Part shown: positions 45,874 to 54,300 of the stretch, piece after piece
How the letters are laid out: each line of letters opens with the position of its first letter
Numbering within the stretch: the stretch's first letter is position 1
DNA from: Lichenicoccus sp964242335
Lineage (GTDB): Bacteria; Pseudomonadota; Alphaproteobacteria; Acetobacterales; Acetobacteraceae
Assembly (NCBI GenBank): GCA_964242335.1
Contig: CAXTAY010000020.1
Span: forward strand, 1 to 64,000
Direction: 5' to 3'
Length of the DNA stretch: 64,000 nt
The notes under the pieces: model-generated
What the model was told of the DNA's origin: nothing
What the model saw: the letters and a program-made list of their open reading frames with translations, nothing else
Database searches by the model: none
Position numbers and translations under genes: made by a program

Positions 45874-46386
45874 CTAGTCGCGGCGGCTCTCGTAGATCAG
45901 CATCGCGGTTCCGTTGCGCTGGAAGCCGCCGCACACGCTCATGCCGATGCCGCCGAGGATCGTGCGGGAGGCGAAGTTGCTCTCCCGCGCCACCGCGACC
46001 ACCCGCGTCTCGCCGTGGTCGTGGCCGAAGCGCAGCGCCGCCGCCGCCGCCTCGCGCGCGATGCCGCGACCGCGCGCCTGCGACCAGATCGCGAAGCGCA
46101 GCCCGAGCCCGAGCCCGTCCGGCCGCTCGTGCAGCCCGGTCATCCCCTGGAAGCGCTCCGCCTCCCAGATGGTGAAGATGCCGACCCGGCGGCGCGCCCA
46201 GAACGCGATGTCGTCGGCCATCTCCTCGGTCGCCTGCGCGCGCGAGCGCACGCCGCCGAGCATCAGCCCGAACGCCCCGGCATCGCCCTTCAGCGCCACC
46301 ATGTCGTTGAGGTCGGGCCAGCCGACCGGCTTCAGCAGCAGCCGGGCGGTGCGCACCACCCGACCGAACGGCGGCGGCGTGCTCAT
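45874..46386 (-). CDS. GNAT family N-acetyltransferase
   Basis: 170 aa. The acetyl-CoA loop is 'WSQARGRGIAREAAAAALRF' (Q/R-x-x-G-x-G/A) with 'VVAVARESNFASRTILGGIG' after it, the RimJ/RimL-like Acetyltransf_3 pattern. 'TARLLLKPVGWPDLNDMVAL' is the N-terminal strand-helix. The acceptor (protein N-terminus, small amine or antibiotic) is unknown. It lies 36 bp downstream of ettA on the same strand and converges with mlaC. Confidence 0.88.
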   Translation of the reverse strand: MSTPPPFGRVVRTARLLLKPVGWPDLNDMVALKGDAGAFGLMLGGVRSRAQATEEMADDIAFWARRRVGIFTIWEAERFQGMTGLHERPDGLGLGLRFAIWSQARGRGIAREAAAAALRFGHDHGETRVVAVARESNFASRTILGGIGMSVCGGFQRNGTAMLIYESRRD

Positions 46387-46422
46387 CCCCGGACCGCCCG
46401 GACGGTGCGCCGGCCGTGATCC

Positions 46423-48102
46423 TCAGCGGGCGAGCGGCCGGTACTTGATGCGGTGCGGCTCGGTCGCCAGGGCGCCGAGGCGTCGTCGCTTGTCCTCTTC
46501 GTAGGCCTGGAAATTGCCCTCGAACCACTCGACGTGGCTGTCGCCCTCGAAGGCGAGGATGTGCGTCGCCAGCCGGTCGAGGAACCAGCGATCGTGCGAG
46601 ATGATCACGGCGCAGCCGGCGAACTCGCCGAGCGCCTCCTCGAGCGCGCGCAGCGTGTCGACGTCGAGGTCGTTGGTCGGCTCGTCGAGCAGGATCACGT
46701 TGCTCTCGCGCCTGAGCATCTTGGCCAGGTGCACCCGGTTGCGCTCGCCGCCCGACAGGATGCCGACCTTCTTCTGCTGGTCCGACCCCTTGAAGTTGAA
46801 GGCGCCGACATAGGCGCGCGACGGCACCGCGCGCTTGCCGAGATAGATCACGTCGGTGCCGCCGGAGATCTCCTCCCAGACGTTCTTGCCGGCGTCCAGC
46901 GTGTCGCGCGACTGGTCGACATAGCCGAGCTTGACCGTCTCGCCGATCTTCAGCGAGCCGCCGTCCGGCTGCTCCTGGCCGAGGATCATCTTGAACAGGG
47001 TGGACTTGCCGGCGCCGTTCGGTCCGATCACCCCGACGATGCCGCCCGGCGGCAGCTTGAAGTCGAGGTCGTCGATCAGCAGCCGGTTGCCGAACGCCTT
47101 GCGCAGCTGCTCGGCCTCGATCACCGTGCCGCCGAGGCGGGGGCCGGGGGTGATGACGATGTCCGCGGTGCCGCCGGCGCGGTCGGCGTTGGCGGCGAGC
47201 ATCTTCTCGTAGTTGGCGATGCGTGCCTTGTTCTTGGCCTGGCGCGCGCGTGGGCTCGAGCCGATCCACTCCTGCTCGGCGGCCAGCGCCCGGCTGCGCG
47301 CGCTCTCCTCCTTCTCCTCCTGCTGCAGCCGCTTGCGCTTCTGCGCCAGCCACGACGAGTAGTTGCCCTCGAACGGGTAGCCGCGGCCGCGCTCGATCTC
47401 GAGGATCCAGTTGGTCACGTTGTCGAGGAAGTAGCGGTCGTGGGTGATCACCATCACCGTGCCGGCATAGTCGCGCAGCGTGCGCTCCAGCCAGGCGACG
47501 CTCTCGGCGTCGAGATGGTTGGTCGGCTCGTCGAGCAGCAGGATGTCGGGCTTCTCCAGCAGCAGCCGGCACAGCGCGACGCGCCGGCGCTCGCCGCCGG
47601 AGAGCTTCTCCACGTCGGCCTCCGCCGGCGGGCAGCCGAGGGCGTCGAGCGCGATCTCGATCTTGCGGTCGAGCTCCCAGCCGTCGCCGGCCTCGATCTG
47701 CTCCTGCAGGGTCGCCTGCTCGGCGAGCAGCGTGTCCATCTGCGCGTCGTCCATCGGCTCGCCGAACTGCATCGAGATCGCGTTGAAGCGCTCCACCGCC
47801 CGCATCAGCGGCCCGAACGCGAGTGCGACGTTCTCGCCGACGGTGAGGCTCGCCTCGAGCTTCGGCTCCTGCTCGAGGTAGCCGATGCGCACCCCCTCGG
47901 CGGCCCAGGCCTCCCCGCCATACTCGGTCTCGATGCCGGCCATGATCTTCAGCAGCGTCGACTTGCCGGCACCGTTGACGCCCAGCACGCCGATCTTGAC
48001 CCCGGGCAGGAAGGAGAGCGTGATGCCTTTGAACACCTCGCGTCCGCCGGGATAGGCCTTGGTCAGGTCCTTCATAACATAGACGTACTGGTAGGCTGCC
48101 AT
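46423..48102 (-). CDS. ettA: Energy-dependent translational throttle protein EttA (ABC-F)
   Basis: 559 aa from ATG 48102, with AGGAG six bases upstream. Two ABC ATPase domains: Walker A 'GVNGAGKST' and 'GPNGAGKST', signatures 'KLSGGERRRVALCR' and 'ILSGGERNRVHLAK', and Walker B 'DILLLDEPTNHLD' and 'NVILLDEPTNDLD'. There are no membrane segments, as in all ABC-F proteins. The linker 'SPRARQAKNKARIANYE' and the arm insertion fit EttA, which binds the ribosomal E site and gates the first peptide bond according to ATP level. It lies directly downstream of tRNA-Ile(CAU), possibly transcribed with it. Confidence 0.95.
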   Translation of the reverse strand: MAAYQYVYVMKDLTKAYPGGREVFKGITLSFLPGVKIGVLGVNGAGKSTLLKIMAGIETEYGGEAWAAEGVRIGYLEQEPKLEASLTVGENVALAFGPLMRAVERFNAISMQFGEPMDDAQMDTLLAEQATLQEQIEAGDGWELDRKIEIALDALGCPPAEADVEKLSGGERRRVALCRLLLEKPDILLLDEPTNHLDAESVAWLERTLRDYAGTVMVITHDRYFLDNVTNWILEIERGRGYPFEGNYSSWLAQKRKRLQQEEKEESARSRALAAEQEWIGSSPRARQAKNKARIANYEKMLAANADRAGGTADIVITPGPRLGGTVIEAEQLRKAFGNRLLIDDLDFKLPPGGIVGVIGPNGAGKSTLFKMILGQEQPDGGSLKIGETVKLGYVDQSRDTLDAGKNVWEEISGGTDVIYLGKRAVPSRAYVGAFNFKGSDQQKKVGILSGGERNRVHLAKMLRRESNVILLDEPTNDLDVDTLRALEEALGEFAGCAVIISHDRWFLDRLATHILAFEGDSHVEWFEGNFQAYEEDKRRRLGALATEPHRIKYRPLAR

Positions 48103-48126
48103 GACTGGCTCCTGACGAAGAGGGGG

Positions 48127-48143
48127 CCGGATCCGGGATCCGG
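48127..48143 (-). other. Hairpin between tRNA-Ile and ettA
   Basis: CCGGATC-CGG-GATCCGG on the plus strand gives a 7-bp stem with a 3-base loop. It begins 11 bases past the tRNA 3' end on the minus strand. There is no T-run on that strand after it, so it may be a processing or weak termination structure. Confidence 0.4.
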
Positions 48144-48153
48144 AAAGCGAGCA

Positions 48154-48226
48154 TGCGCCCGGCAGGACTCGAACCCGCAACCAAGCCGTTATGAGCGGCC
48201 CGCTCTAACCATTGAGCTACGGGCGC
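48154..48226 (-). tRNA. tRNA-Ile with CAU anticodon (lysidine type)
   Basis: The cloverleaf folds in full on the minus strand (73 nt): acceptor GCGCCCG/CGGGCGC, D stem GCTC/GAGC with AATGGTTA loop, anticodon stem GGCCG/CGGCT with loop CTCATAA, T stem GCGGG/CCTGC with loop TTCGAGT, discriminator A. The 3' CCA is not encoded. The anticodon is CAT. The loop context CTCATAA and variable region CTTGGT follow E. coli ileX rather than elongator Met, so after lysidine modification by TilS it should read AUA. Confidence 0.88.
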
Positions 48227-48260
48227 ACAAGCCGCCCCTCAGATCGCGCATCGCCCCCAA

Positions 48261-48300
48261 CTTGGCAAGATCCGCGCCCCAGGCCGGCGCGGACTTGGCA
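48261..48300. repeat. Inverted repeat flanked by CTTGGCA direct repeats, upstream of ppa
   Basis: TCCGCGCC (48271-48278), seven bases, GGCGCGGA (48286-48293), flanked by CTTGGCA at 48261-48267 and 48294-48300. It lies between the divergent tRNA and ppa genes in the 122-bp promoter region and may be a shared operator or a small hairpin. Confidence 0.4.
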
Positions 48301-48348
48301 ACGTTCCGGGCTGCCGATAGCTTCCGCCGTCGAACCAGGAGAGCGCGC

Positions 48349-48873
48349 ATGGACGTCTCGAAGATCAGCCCAGGCCGCGACGTGCCGTGGGACATCAACG
48401 TGGTCATCGAGATCCCGCAGGGCTCCGCGGTCAAGTACGAGGTGGACAAGGAGAGCGGCGCCGTCGTGGTCGACCGCTTCCTGTTCACGCCGATGGCCTA
48501 TCCGGCGGCGTACGGCTTCATCCCCGGCACGCTGGCCGATGACGGCGACCCGGCCGACGCGCTGGTGCTGGTGCCGGCCGCGGTGGTGCCGGGCGCGGTG
48601 ATACGCGCGCGCCCGATCGGCATGCTCAGGATGGAGGACGAGAGCGGTCAGGACGAGAAGATCATCTGCGTGCCGCACGACAAGATCCACCCGCTCTACA
48701 CCGCAGTGCACGGCATCGACGACCTGCCGCCGATCGTCCGGCAGTCGATCGAGCACTTCTTCACCCGCTACAAGGATCTCGAGCCCGGCAAGTGGGTGAA
48801 GGTGACCGGCTGGGCCGATCGCGAGGCGGCGGGCGAGGTGATCCGCGCGGCGCTGGCGGCGGGGCAGAAGTGA
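48349..48873 (+). CDS. ppa: Inorganic pyrophosphatase (family I)
   Basis: 174 aa. The family I active site is present: 'EIPQGSAVKYEVDKESGAV', 'YPAAYGFIPGTLADDGDPAD' (metal-binding aspartates), and 'HDKIHPLYTAVHGIDDLPP'. It hydrolyses pyrophosphate and so drives biosynthetic reactions. The ATG is preceded by AGGAGA. It is divergent from tRNA-Ile and convergent with the glycosyltransferase operon, with a dispersed repeat in between. Confidence 0.97.
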   Translation: MDVSKISPGRDVPWDINVVIEIPQGSAVKYEVDKESGAVVVDRFLFTPMAYPAAYGFIPGTLADDGDPADALVLVPAAVVPGAVIRARPIGMLRMEDESGQDEKIICVPHDKIHPLYTAVHGIDDLPPIVRQSIEHFFTRYKDLEPGKWVKVTGWADREAAGEVIRAALAAGQK

Positions 48874-48926
48874 GCCAAGGGCGCCGCCCTTGACCCGCTG
48901 GGGCCGGAGGCCGCAGACCCCGATCC
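48874..48926. repeat. Dispersed double-hairpin repeat, copy 3
   Basis: CAAGGGC-GCC-GCCCTTG (7-bp stem), then TGACCCGCTGGGGCC, GGAGGCCGCAGACCCCGATCC. It starts at the ppa stop codon. Weaker homology to copy 1 continues past 48955 ('CATGGGATCGAGG' and 'CAGCCCTTGTCCTGG'), so the last ~10 codons of the convergent glycosyltransferase are derived from the element. Confidence 0.7.
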
Positions 48927-48954
48927 CCGGCACGGTTTTCCTAGGCTCGGCCTC

Positions 48955-50199
48955 TCATGGGATCGAGGGACAGCCCTTGTCCTGGCCGACCATGCGTTGG
49001 ATCAGCGCTTCGTATTTGGCCAGGTAGTCCTCCATCGCCAGGGTGCGCACCGCCTCGCGGCGCACCGCCCGGCGCAGCCTCGACGACAGGGTCCGGTTCT
49101 CCAGCATCTCCAGCACGCTGTCGGCGAGGCCGCCGGGATCGTGGAACGGCGTCAGCAGCCCGGTGCGGCCGTCGCGGATGAATTCCTCCACCGGCGCGGT
49201 GCGGCTGCCGACGATGGCGCAGCCGCTCGCCATCGCCTCGCGCAGCGACCAGGAGGCGACGAACGGGTAGGTCAGGTAGACGTGCGTGTCGGAGCGCTTC
49301 AGCAGCCCGGCATAGCTGGCATAGTCGAGCTTGCCGACGAAATGCACCCGCGAGAGGTCCAGGCTTGCCCCCACCTCGCGCAGCATGTGCTCGCGCCAGG
49401 TGCCCTCGGCGAGACGGGCGCCGTAGCTGACGCCGTCGCCGCCGACCAGGATGACGCGCGCATCGGGTCGCGCACGCAGGATGCGCGGCAGCGCGCGCAT
49501 GAAGACGTGGAAGCCCCGGTACGGCTCCAGGTCGCGCGAGACGTAGGTCACCAGCTTCTCGCCCGGTGCGATGCGCACCGTGCCGAGCAGGAAATCCTGC
49601 TCCGCGGCGTGCGGATCGGGCGCGCAGACGTCGAGGTTGACACCTTCGGACAGCACCGAGATCTGCCCGTGCGCCCAGGTGGGGTAGGTCGAGCGCTGGA
49701 ACAGGGTCGGGGTCTGGCCCAGGCCGCCGCCGGTCAGCGCCAGCAGGTTGACCGCGTTCTTGGCGCGCACGCGCGGGAACATCGACGGGTCGTTGGGGAA
49801 TTCCGGGTCGAAGCCGACGTCGAAGCTGTCGGTATGGTAGAAGAACTCCAGGTAGCCGAGCAGCGGCGTGTCGGGGAACACGTCACGCAGGTTGAGCAAC
49901 TCGCCCCAGCCGTGATGGCCGATGATGATGTCCGGCGTGAAGCCCAGCTGTTTGAGCGTGCGCGCGGTCGACGCCACCAGCTCCGCGCGCAGCGTCGCGA
50001 CCTCGAACTCCTGCGCCACCTGGTAGGTCTCCGGGCAGGCGCCGCGGGTCATCCGGTAGGAGACCCGCCGCACGCCGGGGATCACGTTCTGGTTCGGCTC
50101 GCTGATGAAGACGATCTCGTGCGCGTTCTGCCGCGTGAGGTGGCGCACCAGGTGCAGGAACTGGCCCGGGAAGTTCTGGTGGACGAAGAGATAGCGCAC
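48955..50199 (-). CDS. GT4-family glycosyltransferase
   Basis: 414 aa with the two Rossmann-like halves of GT-B enzymes. The N-terminal half starts 'MRYLFVHQNFPGQFLHLVRH', the pattern of the 'glycosyltransferase family 4 group 3' domain, with 'DIIIGHHGWGELLNLRDVFP'. The C-terminal half has 'KLVTYVSRDLEPYRGFHVFM', 'ARVILVGGDGVSYGARL' and the donor-binding 'PFVASWSLREAMASGCAIVG' plus 'PVEEFIRDGRTGLLTPF'. Nucleotide-sugar donor and acceptor are unknown. It is the last gene of the type I secretion/glycosyltransferase operon, 33 bp after the unknown 349-aa gene. Its final residues are encoded by a dispersed repeat, which suggests the original C-terminus was changed. Confidence 0.88.
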   Translation of the reverse strand: MRYLFVHQNFPGQFLHLVRHLTRQNAHEIVFISEPNQNVIPGVRRVSYRMTRGACPETYQVAQEFEVATLRAELVASTARTLKQLGFTPDIIIGHHGWGELLNLRDVFPDTPLLGYLEFFYHTDSFDVGFDPEFPNDPSMFPRVRAKNAVNLLALTGGGLGQTPTLFQRSTYPTWAHGQISVLSEGVNLDVCAPDPHAAEQDFLLGTVRIAPGEKLVTYVSRDLEPYRGFHVFMRALPRILRARPDARVILVGGDGVSYGARLAEGTWREHMLREVGASLDLSRVHFVGKLDYASYAGLLKRSDTHVYLTYPFVASWSLREAMASGCAIVGSRTAPVEEFIRDGRTGLLTPFHDPGGLADSVLEMLENRTLSSRLRRAVRREAVRTLAMEDYLAKYEALIQRMVGQDKGCPSIP

Positions 50200-50232
50200 G
50201 GTGCGGACCCCGACGGCGCGGCGGGCCGCGCC

Positions 50233-51282
50233 TCAGCGTCGCGCCGGTCGCCCCGGCTTGCGCTGCGCGACCGGCTTGACGGCGGTCTTCGCGGGCGTGC
50301 GCGCGGCAGCCTCGCGCTTGGCCGCGACCGGCGCCGGTGCGGATGCCGTCATCGGCGCCGGCACGGCTGAGGCGGGCTCGTCCTGCTCCGGCAGATCGTC
50401 CTCGTCTGCGGCCGGGACGGCGTCCTGCGGCAGGATCTCGATGCGGAACGCTTCCAGCGGCGCCAGGCTCTCCGCCTCCGCGGTCTCGGTATCCGCGAGC
50501 GGGCCGATCCGGCTGCCGTCGGTGAAGCTGGCGCTGACCCGTAGCGTGTGCGTCGTCGCGGCCTGCCCCTTCAGGCGCACCCGCAGCCCCAGGATCGGCA
50601 GCGCCATGCCGCGGCTGCCGCAGTACTGGCCGCCCTCGGACCAGGGCGACAGCCATCCCTTGCCGAGCACCGCCTGGTACTCGATGTCCTCCAGTGCCAC
50701 GAACCGGTTCGGCGCGATCGCGAACCCCTCGATCCAGCTCTGGCTGCCGGGCTCGCCCATCCAGTCGCCGAGCCTGCCGAGCTTGTCGCCGCGACGCTGC
50801 ACGTGCGCTGCCACCTCCGCGCCCTCGACCGGCGCCTCGACGGGCTCGGGCTCGGGCGGCGTCGGCAGCCCGGGGGCGGGAGCGGGCGCGGCGGTCGCCG
50901 GCGCGGCCGGCAGCGCGGCCACGGTGTCGGGCACGTCGCCGAGCCGCATTACCTGCAGCTTCGGCGCCTCGTGCTGGCCGGTGCCGTTCTGGTAGATCGT
51001 CACCAGCAGCTGCGACGGGCCCTCGTTGACGCGGACCAGGGCAGCACTGCCCTCGGCGCCGATCCAGCCCTCCTCGTCGAAGCTGCTGATGCTGATGCGG
51101 TGCCTGGGCTGCATCGGCGGCTGGGTGATGCGCACGCCGGGCAGCCCGGTCTGCGGGTCCGCGCCGGCGCTGCCAGGGGCGTGAAAGACGCAGAACAGTC
51201 CCTTCTCGAGCGTCATCAGGTGACCGGAGACCTTCAGCTCCGTCACGAGCTTCTGGGCAGGTGCCGGACCGGCTTGGGACAT
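50233..51282 (-). CDS. Unrecognised protein of the secretion/glycosyltransferase operon
   Basis: 349 aa from ATG 51282 (ATG 51312 would add ten residues). Three parts are visible: a beta-rich N-terminal domain (about 10-115; 'SGHLMTLEKGLFCVFHAPG', 'RHRISISSFDEEGWIGAEG'), a Pro/Ala/Glu linker (~125-160), and a second beta-rich domain (~190-290) followed by an acidic then Lys/Ala/Pro-rich tail. In the second domain 'DIEYQAVLGKGWLSPWSEGG' and the following 'GSRGMALPILGLRVRLKG' resemble the ChW repeat seen in clostridial surface proteins (a tryptophan motif, then G-x-x-G and an 'E/G-lrI-L' strand). That resemblance is my reading and not tested. No signal peptide. It probably serves the operon, perhaps as a carbohydrate-binding accessory to the glycosyltransferases. 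Confidence 0.7.
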   Translation of the reverse strand: MSQAGPAPAQKLVTELKVSGHLMTLEKGLFCVFHAPGSAGADPQTGLPGVRITQPPMQPRHRISISSFDEEGWIGAEGSAALVRVNEGPSQLLVTIYQNGTGQHEAPKLQVMRLGDVPDTVAALPAAPATAAPAPAPGLPTPPEPEPVEAPVEGAEVAAHVQRRGDKLGRLGDWMGEPGSQSWIEGFAIAPNRFVALEDIEYQAVLGKGWLSPWSEGGQYCGSRGMALPILGLRVRLKGQAATTHTLRVSASFTDGSRIGPLADTETAEAESLAPLEAFRIEILPQDAVPAADEDDLPEQDEPASAVPAPMTASAPAPVAAKREAAARTPAKTAVKPVAQRKPGRPARR

Positions 51283-51354
51283 CGGTTGGTTTCCGTGCGT
51301 TCGTAGGATCATCGGTCGCCAGATCGGAACGCGGGCACGGCCGATCGCCTAACG

Positions 51355-54300
51355 TCATGACAGCATCCGGGATGGAACGCCATCCCCGGAGGGCGCCGCC
51401 GCGTGCGGCCGGCCCACCGCCGGCTCGCGCCCGGCAGCCTCCCGAAAGCCGCCCAGGCGCTGCAGCGCGTCGTTCACGGCGGCGACGGGAAGTCCCAGCG
51501 GCAGCACCGCGCCGCGTCCGGTGCGGCGGATCCGTTCCGCCTGTGCGCCGATGTCGAACGCTGCGACGGCGAGCCCGGCGCGCCAGGCGACACCGAGCGT
51601 GAAGCACCAGGTCTCCGGCCAGATCGAGGGCAGGAACGCGAGGTCGCAGCACTGCGCACGCACCAGCGCCACCGCCTCGCCCTCGCGATAGGCGCCGGTC
51701 ACGTCGAGGCAGCCGGCCTCGAGCAGCGCCTCGTCGTCCGGCGTGTGCCCGACCACGACGAAATCGAGCGCCAGCGCGCGCGCCCGCGCATCCAGCAGGC
51801 AGGCGAGCAGGACCTCGTAGCCCTTCTCCATGCCGATGCCGCCGATGACGCAGATCCGCGTGCGCTCCGGGCTTCGCGCCAGCAGCGCCGGCGGCGCCGG
51901 ATCGGGATCGGCGAAGCGGGCCAGCGGCAGCGCCGGCGCGTCGTCCTCCCAGGGTACGACCACCGGACGGACCGCCGGGAAGTGGCGCGCGATCCGACGC
52001 GCGGCGTCGTCCGACGGGGCGAACACCCGCCGCGCCTCGGCGAGCTCCGCGGCGGAGCGCCGCAGCAGCGACGCCGGCGAGATCGCCTCGCCGAGGTTGC
52101 TGCCCTGCACCGCGATGCAGGACTCGCAGCCGGCGAGGTCCGGCTCGCCGCAATAGCGCCCCGACGGCCCGACCAGGGCGATCCGCGCGCAGAACCACGC
52201 ATAGTCGTGCAGGTGCACGTCGTACGGGATGGCGAGCCGCCGGCACAGCGTGCGCAGCGCCGGATGGTGGCCGAGCAGGTGGTGCCACTCCGCGTGCAGC
52301 AGCCCCTCGGGTGCCAGCAGCGCCAGCAGCCGGTCGATCTCGCGCGGCAGCACGTAGAGCAGGTTGGGGAACCGCCGGCCTTCCGTCGCCTCGCCGTCCG
52401 CGGCGAGCCGGTCGTCCGGCTGCGGCACGTCGACCAGGCACGCCTCGCCGCGCGGGCGCAGCACGATCGGGCGGATGCCCCGCGCTGCCAGCGCCAGCGC
52501 CCTCGCCCGCACCACGCGCTCGACCCCTCCCGCCTCGTCGTGGGTGATCAGCAGCACCGCGCGCGGCGATGCGGCGCGCCCGGCGGCGAAGCGCAGCCGG
52601 TCGATGCGCCGTCGCGCCGGCGCCAGCGGGTCGGCCGCGACATGCGCCTCGATCTCGGCGCCGTAGCCGGGATGCAGCCGCTCCAGGATGGCGAGGTTGC
52701 GGGCCATCAGGGCGCGTCGCGCGGCGGCGAACGAGACGTGGCCGGTGTGTCCGACGAAGGCGTCGGGCACACCGACATGGCGCCAGCCGAGCGCGCGCGC
52801 GCGCAGGCAGAACTCGTTCTCCTCGCCGTAGCCCTGCGCGAACAGGTCCTCGCGCAGCGTCCCGGCCTGGTCCAGGCAGTCGCGACGCAGGTACCAGCAG
52901 AAGCCGTGGCCGGTCGGGACGTCGATCGCGCCGCGGCCGCGGTTGGCGGCGCGGGCGAATGCCATCAGCCGCCTGGTCTCGGCGAGGTCCGGCACCGGGT
53001 TGCCGGCGCGGTGCTCGGGATAGCTGAGGATGCTGGCGTCGTTGGAGAGCGGCGTCGCGGTGCCGATCCCGGGTGCGGCATAGACCGCCTCGCGCAGCGC
53101 CGCCGTCCAGTCCCCGGCGACCAGCGTGTCGCTGTTGAGCAGCAGGGCGTCGCGTCGGCCGCAGGCGGCGATGCCGGCGTTGGCGCTGGCCGGGAAGCCG
53201 CGGTTGACCGCATGCCGGATCAGGAGGATCGCACCCTCCTCCGCCAGGCGCTGCAGTGCCTCCGACAGGGCGGGCTCCGGCGAGGCGTCGTCCACCACGA
53301 CGATGCGGCTAGCGGGCGGGATCGTCGCGCGCACGCTGTCGATGCAGTCCAGCGTGCGGCGCAGGTGCCGGAACACCGGGATCACCACGTCGAAGTCCGG
53401 ATTGGGCGGCCGCACCGCGGCGCCCACCGCCGGCAGGGATGCGCCCGCCGCGCGTCGGCGCCGGGACAGCCGCAGCAGCAGCCCGGGATCGAGCGGGCTG
53501 CCGATCAGCGCACCGCCGTCCTCGGCGAGGAGTTGGACCGGACCCGGCGGCAGCTCGGCGGCGGGCAGGAACAGCCGGCGCGGACGGGCGAGCGGGATGT
53601 CGCTGTCGACCCGCTCGGCGAACGCCTCCAGCCCGACCTCGCGGCGGCTGCCGTCAGCGCCCAGCACGGTGAGGAGCGGCACCCGCTCCGGCTCGCCCGG
53701 ATGCCACAGCCAGCCGGACAGCGCGCCGCCAGCGGCCTCGACGAAGCCCTCGCTGCGCAGGATCGAGCGCACGTCGAGCGGGCTGCCGAGCAGCGGCGCG
53801 CCGCGGCAGCTCACCGTGAGGCTTTGCCCCTGTCGCCAGTGCGGCGGCAGCCCGCCGCGCAGCGCTTCGCCGTCGAGCCGGATGTCGTAGCGGCCGGGCT
53901 CGGCGAAGCCGTCGGCGCCGTCGATCAGCAGCCGGCCCTCGCCGGACAGGCCGCACCAGCCGGGCCACATCGCCGCCGACGCGATCCGGCCCATGATCGC
54001 CCACGTCGCCGGATCCGGGGCATGGCGGCCGAGCGCCCGCGCCAGCGCCTGCGCCGCCGCGTCCGGCTCGCCGCGTGCGCGATGCGCCGCCGCCATCGCG
54101 GTCCAGCCTTCGCGGAAATCGAACCGGCGCAGCAGGTCGCGCAGCAGCCGGATCGCCGCCGCCGCATCGCCGGTGCCGAGCCGGGCCAGCGCCAGTGCGA
54201 CGTCGACCGGCACCGCGCCGCCGCTGATCCGCCGTGCCCGTTCGAGCCAGCGCCGCGCGGCGGCGGCGTCGCCGCGCTCCCCGGCGAGGCGCCCCTCGAG

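Noticed and set aside
48154..48226. Elongator tRNA-Met
   Set aside because: The anticodon is CAT, but the CTCATAA loop and CTTGGT variable region match the lysidine-modified tRNA-Ile type; a tRNA profile search would settle it.
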